A stretch of DNA of 25,786 nt, from contig CAVQUX010000028.1 of NCBI GenBank assembly GCA_963716925.1, positions 1 through 25,786 of the forward strand. The letters are read 5' to 3'. The translations under genes and the position numbers were made by a program. The notes under the pieces are model-generated. The model did no database searches and had not been told where the DNA came from. It worked only from the letters and a program-made list of their open reading frames with translations. This stretch comes from DAISKN01 sp963716925 (GTDB lineage: Bacteria; Acidobacteriota; Vicinamibacteria; Marinacidobacterales; SMYC01). Positions within the stretch are counted from its first letter, which is position 1; each line of letters begins with the position of its first letter. Of the stretch, positions 17,201 to 25,786 are shown piece after piece.

Positions 17201-20200
17201 CTCGCCACCCTCCATCGGTCAAGAGCAGCCATCGTCCAGCGTCCGGCACTTCCTCGTTTTGCTCCGTCGGGACCAAGGCGGCGGCGTCCCCATCCCGAGG
17301 ATCCTCGCGGCGCGCCAGGATGACGTTGTTCTGAGCCCTGGCGGTCCCGTCGTCGGAACCGCAGGTCACGTCTCCAAAGCCCTCCGATTCGAGCAGACCC
17401 TTCCAGCCGGAGAAGGGCAGCAGGGCGTGGGACGGCCGAAGCTCTCTGTCTTCGAAGCGGAAAAACCCTTCCGTCAGTCCAAAAACCAGGTCCATCGCCC
17501 GAAGCGGCCTCGCGCCCTCGAGCAGCAAGAGCAGCCCGCCGGGCGCGAGAAGCTTCTTCACGTTGCGCACGGTCTGGCGCAAATCCTTGGTGGCGTGGAG
17601 AACGTTTGCGGCGAGCACGATGTCGAACGCGGCAGGAGCAAAGCCTTGCTCGGCGGGATCGTTCTCGATATCCAACAGCTTGTATTCGATGAACGGATAG
17701 TCGCGAAATTGCTCCTGTGCCTTCAAGAAGAAGTGATTGGAGACGTCGGTGAAGAAGTACTGCGTCCGTTCTCGAGGAATCTCGGAGAGAACGTAAGAAG
17801 ACAGCCCGCCCGTTCCGGCACCCACTTCCAAGAGACGCAGCTTCCGACCCTCGGGTAGTCCGTCGACCACGAACGAGATGGCGCTCGCCGCCATCATGTT
17901 GAACGGGCGCATGGTGGGCGAATGCTGGTAGAGGTGATCCGTCGTCGCCAGCGATCCCCCGGGGAAAATGAGCTCCAGGGGGTCGAGCTCGCCGCGCAGC
18001 ACCCGGGCGAGGGGTACGGCGGCCCGCCGGACGAGACACAGCTCCGCGTACGAAGCGGGGTAGCGCAGCCAAAGGACACCGAAATCCGATTCGGGGTTCG
18101 CCGTGAACGGGGAACCGACGACCTCCCACTCCGAATGGATCTCCTTGAGGAAGCCGTCCGCCGCCAGCATCTTGAGAAAGCTCCCGAGCACCCGACGGTA
18201 CCTGGAAGCGATCCCGCACCGCTCCACCAGCTCGTCCGTGGAGAAGCGACTTCCCGGCGAAAGACCTGCCCCCAGGTCCAGAAGTGCCTTCCACACGAAG
18301 GCCGAGCACAAAGGGTCCAGTTCCCGTTCGAGGGCGAGGGCGACGCCCTGCAGGCCCAGATCGACCTCGATGCGGGCCGCCTCCTCTCGCGTCTTCCTGC
18401 CGACTTCGCTCGGCGGAGGAAGGGCGGATGCGGCGTCTTCCCCCGTGACGTCGGCGGCCGCCAGTCGCCATTCGTATTCGTACACCAGGTCGGACAGGCT
18501 CTCCCCTCTCGCCTCGTCCACCGCCTGGCACCGGACCCCCTTCAACTCCACGATGGGAAGCCCCGCGTCATCGAAGACGGAAAGATCGGCGACGACGCTC
18601 CGCGACTGCCGTTCTACGAACCGCGCATGACCCCAGACCGTCTTCTCGCTCCGCCGGTACAGGCGCACCTGCTCGAACGCCACCGGGAGGTACACGCCCA
18701 GCTCGCTCGCGGCGTCGCCCTGGAACAGGCCCGCTACGAGCTGCAAGCAGGCGTCCAAGAGAGCGGGGTGCAGGCGGTAGTCGGCCCAGCTGCGATCGAG
18801 CTCCGGCGGGGCGACGATGCGACCGAGCACTTCTCCGTCCCCGCTCCAGACCTTTTCGATGCCCCGGAACGACGGCCCGTACTCCAGTCCCATCGCCGCC
18901 AGGAGCGCGTAGCATTCGTCGCCCGAGACTTCGCGAGAACAGCGCTCGCGTATGCGGGGGATGTGGACGGCCTCGGGCGCGCGGAGGTCGGGCGCCCACC
19001 GCAACTTGCCGGACGCATGCTTGGTCCAGGTCTGTCGCGAATCGACGCCGCGTGCGTAGACCTGGATCGTGGAGTCCTCGGGGTCCAGCACCACCTCGGT
19101 CCCGGTCGCGCTCGAGTCGGGCAGAAAGCAGGCCCGTCCGATCTCGATCTCCTCGAGGATTACGGGACCGTCCCCGAAGAAGTCCGAGGCGGCGAAGGCG
19201 GCCATTTCAACATAGCAAGTCGCCGGCAAAACCACGTGGCCTTGCACACGATGGTCGTTCAGGAAGCGCAGGGACCGCACGTCCAGCGCGTTCTTCCACG
19301 TCGGCATCGCGGCGGCGCTGCGGTACCCGAGGAGGGGGTGGCTATGCTCCGCGAGGCGGGACCGCGAGGACTCTTCCGACTCGCTCCAATGTCTCTCCCG
19401 CTGCCAGGGATAGCGAGGGAGATCGACGAACTGACCCTGGGGATTGATCGCCCTCCAATCGACGGGGGCACCCAACGTATACAGTCTCGCGAGAGCTTTG
19501 AGCATGGCCGCTCGCTCGGGCTCTTCGCGCCGAATGGAGTGCAATACGGTCGCGCTCGCCTTGCCCTTCGCTCCGGCGCACTCGAGGATGTTTCCCGCGA
19601 GAACGGGGTGCGGCGACAGCTCGACGAAGGTATCGGCGCCTTCATCGAGCAGCGTCTCGATGGCGGACGCGAAGCGCACGGGTTGGCGAACGTTCTGCCA
19701 CCAGTACTCCGCATCCAGCTCCCCTGCGGTCACCGCCGCGCCCGTCACCGTCGAGATCATCTCGAGAGAGGGCGCTCCCGGGGTGATGTCCTTCAGCGCT
19801 TCGAGCAGCTCAGGGCGCATCGGGTCCATGAGCGGGCTGTGAAAGGCGTAATTGACCTTCAGGAAGCGATGAAACACTTCCTGACTCGCCAGCTCCTGGG
19901 CGATCTCGTGGAGAACGTCGGGTTCTCCCGACAACGTTACCCCGGAGGGACTGTTGATGGCCGCGACCGAGACTTCCTTCTCTCGACCTTTGAGGAGACC
20001 CGCGGCCTCCGCGGGGGTGAGTCCGACGGCGAGCATCTTTCCCCGAGCCGCCGCGAAATCCATGCATCGACCGCGATGGAAGATGACCTTCACCGCGTCT
20101 TCGAGCCCGAGGGCTCCGGCCAGGTAAGCGGCCGCGACCTCACCGACGCTGTGGCCGACGACGGCATGAGGCCGAATTCCCCAGCTTTCCCACAGAGAAG

Positions 20201-22057
20201 CCAGAGCCACCTGGATGGAGAAGATGGCGGGCTGAGCAACCGCCGTCTCGTCGAGCCGCGACGAGAGCTCGTCGCGTCCCAGCTCTTCGAGGAGCGACCA
20301 GCTCCCTTCCCTCCTCAGGAGCTTGTCGCATCGCTCGACGGCGGCTCGGAACACCGGCTCGCAGGCGATGAGCTCCCGGCCCATTCCCCACCATTGAGGT
20401 CCCTGGCCCGCGCAAACGAAAACCGGCTTCGGCGGTTCTTTTCCCAGGTAGCGTCCGGAAACGACGCTGGGGCGCGACTCTTCGTTCGCGAAGGCCTGGA
20501 GACCGTCGCAGAGCTCTTCCCGGGTTCCAGCCACCACAGCCAGACGGTGCTCGTGATGGGTGCGGCGGGTCGCCGTCGACCATGCGATGTCCTCGAGCGC
20601 TAGGCCCGATTCAGCGGGGTCGACGATGTGCTCTTTGTGGATGCGCGCCATCGCCCGAAGCGCCTCGAGGCTGCGGGCAGCGAGAGGAACCAGCAGGGGA
20701 CGACGGGAGCGCGCCGCGGCCGAAACATCAGAGGGCCGCGCTTCCTGTGCGGGAGCGCTCGCCATGATGACATGAGAGTTCGTCCCTCCGAATCCAAAGG
20801 AATTGACGCCCGCGAGAAGCCTCCCGGCCTTCGGCCAGGGCCCGAGCTCTTGCTGCACGCGAAGGTGGAGCTCGTCGAACGGAATGTCGGGATTCGGCTC
20901 CCGAAAGTGAAGATTCCGGGGGATGAGACCGTGCTTCATCGCGAGCGCGACTTTGATCATGCCCGCGATTCCCGCGGCGGGCTCCAGGTGACCGATGTTG
21001 GTCTTTACCGATCCGAGAACGCAGCAGTCCCCCGCGGCGCGCCCGGCTCCGTAGACCCTGCCCAGGGCTCGGGCTTCTATCGGGTCGCCGACCAGAGTCC
21101 CGGTGCCGTGCGCCTCGACGAACTGGATATCGTGGGGCGCGACGCCCGCGCGGCGGCAGGTTTCGCGGAGGAGCGCTTCCTGCGCCTCCTGACCAGGCAC
21201 GGTCATGCTGCTGGTGCGCCCGTCTTGATTGGAGCCCGTGGCCAGGATCAGCGCGTATACGCGATCTCCATCCTCCCGGGCCCTGGAGAACGGCTTCAAA
21301 ACCACCATTCCTGCGCCTTCGGCCCGGACGAAACCGTTCGCGGTAGCGTCGAACGCCTTGCAATGGCCATCGGGTGAAAGCATCGAGAGCCGGCTGAACC
21401 CGATCCAAGGCTCCGGCTTGATGAGAACGTTCACGCCTCCCACGAGGGCCATCGTGATTTCCCGCCGCCAGAGCCCCTCGCAGGCGAGATGAGCGGCGAC
21501 CAGGGACGAGGAACAGGCGGTGTCGAGCGCGACGCTCATGCCCCTCAGGTTGAAGAAATAGGAGATTCGATTCGCGGCGATGCTGAGGGCCCCGCCGGTG
21601 TTGGAATGGGCGTCGATGAGCATGCGAGCGAACTCGCCCTGCTGGATGGTGGAATAGTCGTAGCTCGAGATGCCGACGAAAACCCCGGTTTCGGTGCCCG
21701 CGATCCGCGCCATGGAAAAGCCCGCGTCTTCCAGGGCGTCGGCCGAGACCTCCAAAATAAGACGCTGCTGCGGATCCATGAGAGCCGCTTCACGCGGGGA
21801 TATTCCGAAGAATCCTGCGTCGAAGAGATCGATGCCCTCGATGAAGCCGCCCTTCACCGCATTGGTCTTGCCGGGTGCGCCCGGCTCGGGGTCATAGAAC
21901 GCTTTCGCGTTCCACCGGTCGGCCGGAACTTCGCTGACGACGTCCCGCCCTTCCACGAGAAGCCGCCAAAAGCTTCCCGGCTCTCCACTCTTCCGGGAAA
22001 CCGACATCCGATCCCGACGATCGCAATCGGATCGTCGTGCAGCGCCCCCGATTCCAT
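14286..22057 (-). CDS. highly reducing type I polyketide synthase (KS-AT-DH-cMT-psiKR-ER-KR-ACP)
   Basis: About 2590 residues after one repair. The start is the ATG at 22057 (DDPIAIVGIGCRFPG); adding one base to the AAAA at 21968-21971 joins it to the long frame. KS, 10-435: Cys in DTACSSS (about 182), His in EAHGTGT and NIGHLEPAAG. AT, 543-850: GHSVGE (Ser 636) and YAFHS, compatible with malonyl-CoA. DH, 906-1180: HRVQGHVVLP (His 936) and Asp 1102 in LLDACLQ. cMT, 1290-1580: LEVGAGTGG. A structural psiKR, 1605-1810. ER, 1830-2150: GLNFSDVMKALG and ATGGVGLAAIQ. KR, 2165-2420: SGGLGGFG and Tyr 2319 in GNYASAN. ACP, 2455-2530: LGLDSLM (Ser 2485). A tail, MSDEQVDALLEQMEE, follows. There is no thioesterase. 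All domains look active, predicting iterative synthesis of a reduced, methyl-branched chain. Confidence 0.93.
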
Positions 22058-22802
22058 TCTTGACCCCGACCTGTCTGATTGTGTTTCGAACGTTCGGACG
22101 GGACGAAGAGCGAAGTCGTTCCGAGATCCCTTTCAGCTTCTTCCCTCACTCTTTCGCACCTTCTTTTCGCACCCTCGGCGGCTCGGCCGAGCCTGACCTT
22201 CACCTCAGCGCAGGCTTCTCGGACGAAATCGTCGCTCGAGGTTACACACCGTCCGACGACCGAAACTTCAGGGGATGTCATCGCTCAGGCAACTTCACGT
22301 CGGCCGCGTAAATCATGAGATTTTTCCCGTACCGTAGGCTCCCAGAAGGCCACCCGAGGGATTCTTACCCGCGGCAATGCAGCCAGTTTTTCCTTCTGCT
22401 GCCCGGACCAGCTCCCTATCTTCGAGAGACCGCCGCCATCGTCTCCAGAGTCCCCTCGTCGAGGGACCTCCGGTGATCGACGATCCCATGAGGGCAGTTA
22501 GTGTTGTCCGTAGTCTCCGCGTGTCAAGTCCGAGATGGGTCCGCTGGAAGCCCTCTTCCGACACCTCGAGTCTGCGACACCGGTAAATCCGGCCCCGGAC
22601 GAGATGTCCTTCGCTTGAAGAGCGCGCACGAATCCGCTCGCGGGAGCTAACGGTCCGAGCCAGCTTGAAGAGCGTGGAGGATGCTGCGGCAATCGTTGTC
22701 GGGACGGACACAATCGGGACTCGCGCGTCAATCGGCGCCGTTTTGAGCACGATGCGAATGGAAGGGTACCGTCGGATGCGTGGAGTTGTCGGATAGCTGC
22801 GG

Positions 22803-22808
22803 TATAAT
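22803..22808 (+). promoter_or_regulatory. TATAAT -10 element for the radical SAM gene
   Basis: A perfect -10 hexamer lies 41 bases before the ATG at 22850 in otherwise GC-rich DNA. The -35 region at the expected spacing (22780-22785) is poor. TTGTCG at 22786-22791 is too close to serve as a normal -35. Confidence 0.4.
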
Positions 22809-22826
22809 CGCGCCTGCACGAGACGA

Positions 22827-22840
22827 CGGCCTTTCGGCCG
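22827..22840 (+). other. short hairpin CGGCC-TTTC-GGCCG just before the radical SAM start
   Basis: A 5-base perfect stem with a 4-base loop ends 9 bases before the ATG at 22850. It would lie in the mRNA leader where a ribosome site is expected, and could affect initiation. No good purine-rich ribosome site is seen. Confidence 0.3.
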
Positions 22841-22849
22841 AGCGGACCC

Positions 22850-23950
22850 ATGTCGTCGAACGACATCCTCACAGACTATCGCGCATCGCGTGAGAAGCGC
22901 ATTGACAGAGCGTGCTCTGTCACGCTCCTTTCTTGAGCCTCAACTTCGAACAGAACGGGCACGTGACCGCGTGCTGTTACAACCGGAGTTACGTCCTCGG
23001 GACGTATCCGGAGCAGAGCGTCCGCGAAATCTGGAAAGGCGCCAGCGCTCGCGCCCTTCGGGAAGCCTTCCTTCGGAACGAGGAGGCGCCGGGGTGCGAG
23101 CTCTGCTTCCATCAGCTGAACAACCGGAACTTCGGCGGAGTTTTGATGCGGAACTTCGACCAGTACTCCGGCGACTCCGACTACAGACCTGCCGTCGACG
23201 CCGAGGCTCCCCGCGTGCTGGAGTTCGAGATTGCGAACACGTGCAACCTCGAGTGCATCATGTGCTCCGGCTATTGGTCGTCGTCGATTCGTTCCCATCG
23301 CGAGAAGCTCCCCCCGCTGCGCAGCCCGTACGACCGGTCCTTCGTCGAGCAGCTCGAGGAGTTCCTTCCCACGGTCGCAGGCGCGAAGTTCCTGGGCGGA
23401 GAGCCGTTTCTCATCGAACGGTACTACGACATCTGGGAGCGGTTCTCCCGCTTGAATCCCAGCGCCCAGCTCGCGATCACGACCAACGCTACGATCCTGC
23501 CGGAGCGAGCCCGGGCGCTTCTCGAGCGGCTCCGCGTCGACTTCGCTGTCTCGCTCGACGGGTTCACCCCCGCGACCTACGAGGCGATTCGTAAGAATGC
23601 ACGGTTCGACGACGTGATGGCCAACGTCGACTATCTGCTCGACTATACGCGCCGGCGCGGAACGGAGTTCTCCATCGCCATCTGTCCGATGACCTACAAC
23701 TGGCGGGAGATCCCCGCGCTGCTCGAGTTCTGCGAGGGACGGAAGATAGGGCTCCATTTCAATATGGTCTTGAAACCGTTCGAGGCCTCCCTCGGCGGGC
23801 TACCCCCGGACGAGTTGGCCGAGGTCATCGACTACCTCGAGAGCGTTCGTCCTTCCGGCGAAGCCGAGTGCGGTCGGACGAACCAGCGTCATTGGGAGGG
23901 GCTGCTGAATCAATTGCGCGGCTGGCACCAGGAGAAAGCTGGAATTTGCT
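22850..23950 (+). CDS. radical SAM protein with N-terminal SPASM-like cysteine cluster, frameshifted
   Basis: The ATG at 22850 gives MSSNDILTDYRASREKRIDRA, then the frame changes near 22908 (one base missing) and continues LCHAPFLSLNFEQNGHVTACCYNRSYVLGTYPEQSVREIW. This block, with Cys near residues 24, 42, 43, 83 and 86, looks like a SPASM/twitch auxiliary iron-sulfur region. The radical SAM core follows: FEIANTCNLECIMCSG (CxxxCxxC at about 132-139), AKFLGGEPFL (GGE motif), AITTNATIL and FAVSLDGFTPATYEAIRK. The order, auxiliary cysteines before the core, is opposite to most SPASM proteins, but I recall a family of this layout. The substrate is unknown; peptide or carrier-bound intermediates are possible. 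Family sequence fades near LRGWHQEK, so the end is approximate. It is divergent from the PKS. Confidence 0.8.
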
Positions 23951-24806
23951 CGTTCCTGCTCCAATTTGGAGGACAAGCGTCCAGAACTTCGCCGCTCGCC
24001 ACGACGGCTCCACCACCGATTGGACCGTTCCGGAGGGCTACAAGCGGCTGCTGCCGTCCGTCATTTTCGTCGTTCTGCTTCGCCCGGGAGCAGGCGAAGG
24101 GAGACCGGGTGGAATTCTTGACTCTCCTGCCCCGACCCCGATTCCGCTCACGGAAGACGGCGAACCTCCGACCACGGGCGACCTCCTCCTCGTTGCGCAC
24201 CTGTTCTGTAAGTTCCTCGAGGAGCAGGAGAGCGGGCGGGGACTCCGCTCACACCGAACCTCTCGTCGACCAGCAGCGCCTGCTCTGGGAATACGTTACC
24301 CGGCGCGGCGGCTCCGATCCGGAGTGGATGGAGAAAGTCGGCGATTGGCTGGAGGAACGGCTCCGAAACGGAGAGAGTGCTGAACTGATCCCGTGGATTC
24401 GGGCCTTGGTGGATGCGCTCGAAGGTCGTGCGACGATTGGCAGCGCGAGCTCGCAGGAGGGCCTGGGTACTCTACAGAAGCGAGGGGCTGGACGACGACG
24501 AGTACCGGAGCGTGGCGGCCTACTTCGACAGCCCTGGTCGAGCGATTCTTCCCCGACCATCCGCAATCGGCGTCAGACTGGACCTGGCGCTCGGACGCGC
24601 ACAGGTCCCTCCCATTCGAGACCTGGTCGATCTTCGCCGCGTGTTCGACGCGCTGTACCTTTTCCATCGCTGCTACGAGCCGACCGAAGACCACGCCGCG
24701 TTCCGTCGCCGTCTCGATAGCTGTGATGGCCATCGTGGTTGAATCCGGAAAGACCGAGGCGGCCTATCGGTCTCTCGAAGCTGCCGATCCCGGTAACGTG
24801 TACTGA
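23951..24806 (+). CDS. unrecognised protein-coding region, multiply frameshifted
   Basis: I do not recognise a family here. Protein-like segments appear in all three plus frames in succession: VQNFAARHDGSTTDWTVPEG and LLLVAHLFCKFLEEQESG (frame ending 24383), then LVDQQRLLWEYVTRRGG, WMEKVGDWLEERL and ELIPWIRALVDALEG, then LYRSEGLDDDEYRSVAAYF, ALVERFFPDHPQSASDW, LVDLRRVFDALYLFHRCYEP and finally VVESGKTEAAYRSLEAADPG with the TGA at 24804-24806. The segments read as one mostly helical protein, or a C-terminal extension of the radical SAM protein, broken by four or more single-base shifts. Which of these is right cannot be told without corrected sequence. Confidence 0.4.
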
Positions 24807-24977
24807 GCATTGGCGCACGCTTCCGAGGAGGAATTGCGGAGTCAACTCGAGGCTCTCGCGTGATCGCGTCCGTCTAATTCCTAAACGACGAGCGCTCCTG
24901 CGGGAACTTCAGGGACGAACAACGCACCAACTGGGGGCGGCACGAGCGGCGGCCAAGCGACCCGCCCTCCACCTCGC

Positions 24978-25786
24978 TCAAGAGGGGACGAGCCCGTGGG
25001 CCCGGAGAAATCGCTCGATCTCTTCGGCCGCCAGGCGATGCGCAACTTCGTTCGGATGGGCGTCGATGTGGTGGACGCGAAGCTCCTCCGACCCGTGGCC
25101 GCTGAGCAATATCGGCCCCAAGTCCAAGACCGGAATGCCTGTCCCTCGAACGGCTTCATTCACGACTGCGATGAGCTGCTGCCACGGCTCAAAACTCGAT
25201 TGTCGGAAAATCACCACCGCCAGCTTGGCGCCGCGCTGTTGACAGGCGTCGTTGAGACGCAACAGTTCGTGAACGCTGGAGGTAAAGTCGTGCGTTCGCT
25301 CGGGCTGCTGCAGCCTTCGGAGCCGGCCCACAGACTTGACAAGGGGGGCTCTTTGGATTCCAAGTACCGGTGTCTGTCCTCCCAGAACGAGAGATCATCA
25401 TTGAGCACCATGGTGAGGAGAACAACCTGCGGCATGTAGGCCGATGAGAACAACTCGTAGGATAGTCGTTCCTCTCGGGTCGAATACCCCCCCGCACCTC
25501 CGTTGACAACCTCATATCGGATCGCCTGGCCTCGCACACCTGCCGCGACGTTGAGCCCTCTCTCGAGCCGGGCGGCAAACGTATCCTCTTCGTGCACACC
25601 TGCGCCGAGCGTGTACGAGTCGCCGAGCGCCAGGATACGAAACTTCCCCGGCGGCGTGGGGATGGCGTAATCCGAGCCCCGGAAACCAAGGCTGTTGAAG
25701 CGATAGCTCACGAAGAATTGAGGTTGGGGCTCGCGGTCGCGGCCGGTCGACACGTCGCGCAGCACCACGTTCATGAACTCGACTGG
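24978..25786 (-). CDS. SGNH/GDSL-family hydrolase, frameshifted, 5' end beyond window
   Basis: On the minus strand the frame is open to the window end and reads FNSLGFRGSDYAIPTPPG, then block I ILALGDSYTLGAGV (Ser nucleophile), VVNGGAGGYST (block II Gly), and VLLTMVLNDD (block III Asn). It breaks at a run of six G (25343-25348). Adding one base continues SVGRLRRLQQPERTHDF, AKLAVVIFRQS and the catalytic block V HHIDAHPNEVAHRLAAEEI (Asp and His), ending AHGLVPS. This is the SGNH hydrolase fold, acting on acyl esters of lipids, glycans or secondary metabolites. It converges with the unrecognised gene. Its closeness to a PKS without a releasing domain invites a role in product acyl transfer or hydrolysis, but that is conjecture. 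Confidence 0.8.

Larger units (their letters stand above)
22058..22849. other. 792-base divergent intergenic region between PKS and radical SAM genes
   Basis: This stretch separates the minus-strand PKS from the plus-strand radical SAM gene and must carry regulation for both. I see no gene I can support. Two minus-strand open frames (22313-22819, and 21892-22281 overlapping the PKS start) give arginine/serine-rich translations without family character. On the minus strand a TTGACA occurs about 470 bases before the PKS start but lacks a clear partner element. The plus-strand side holds a perfect TATAAT and a small hairpin. A leader RNA or a short regulatory gene damaged by indels cannot be excluded. 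Confidence 0.4.

Noticed and set aside
17922..20603. An 893-residue open frame on the plus strand, and others such as 14355-15701, opposite the PKS
   Set aside because: They are antisense to a PKS with intact motifs. GC-rich codon bias leaves such antisense frames open, and their translations show no family or domain character.
21990..22007. The ATG at 22007 as the true start of the PKS
   Set aside because: It removes the conserved PIAIVGIGCRFPG start of the KS domain, which lies in another frame from the ATG at 22057 and is joined by one added base.
21892..22281. A 129-residue minus-strand frame overlapping the PKS start
   Set aside because: It overlaps the conserved KS coding start by more than 150 bases and shows no family similarity. 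A short upstream peptide is not excluded but not supported.
22313..22819. A 168-residue minus-strand open frame in the PKS upstream region
   Set aside because: The translation is arginine and serine rich with no recognisable motif or ribosome site.
1..25786. CRISPR arrays, tRNA or rRNA genes, insertion sequences
   Set aside because: I looked for regularly spaced repeats, tRNA-like ends, ribosomal RNA and transposase motifs on both strands and saw none.

Overview
The window is high-GC bacterial DNA. It looks like a metagenome or draft contig in which two unrelated blocks meet near position 3405.

Left block (1-3405). It holds two P27-type phage small-terminase-like genes, an alpha/beta hydrolase, a SAM-dependent methyltransferase and a convergent ABC substrate-binding protein that is cut off at the junction. 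The protein styles recall Alphaproteobacteria with a prophage remnant. This assignment is by eye and uncertain.

Right block (3406-25786). It opens inside a tail-collar (microcystin-dependent protein type) gene, followed by a GNAT acetyltransferase and a DUF6916-like protein. Next come a secreted imidazolonepropionase-like amidohydrolase and a periplasmic M48 metalloprotease. A minus-strand operon follows: CNT nucleoside transporter, POT peptide transporter and a secreted six-hairpin/lyase-like enzyme. Divergent from it are a YtcJ-type lipoprotein amidohydrolase and a cupin. The mix suggests a scavenging soil bacterium, perhaps Acidobacteriota or Myxococcota, at low confidence.

Biosynthetic locus (13696-25786). 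A single highly reducing type I PKS of about 2590 residues has the order KS-AT-DH-cMT-psiKR-ER-KR-ACP plus a C-terminal tail and no thioesterase. It is translationally coupled (GTGA overlap) to an MbtH-like protein that carries an extra C-terminal domain I do not recognise. No NRPS adenylation domain is visible, so the MbtH fusion is the most interesting feature. Across a 792-base divergent region lies a radical SAM protein whose auxiliary-cluster-like cysteines precede the CxxxCxxC core. It is followed by a damaged unrecognised reading region and a convergent SGNH/GDSL hydrolase that runs off the window. Together these suggest a methyl-branched, fully reduced polyketide or lipid product, with possible peptide or acyl modification.

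Sequence quality. At least a dozen genes are split by single-base shifts, mostly at short G/C or A/T runs, and restoring one base restores family-typical protein. All such sites lie in 1-8.7 kb and 21.9-25.8 kb, while 8.7-21.9 kb is clean. This fits uncorrected indels near the ends of an assembled contig better than widespread pseudogenes. Coordinates below are for the inferred intact genes.
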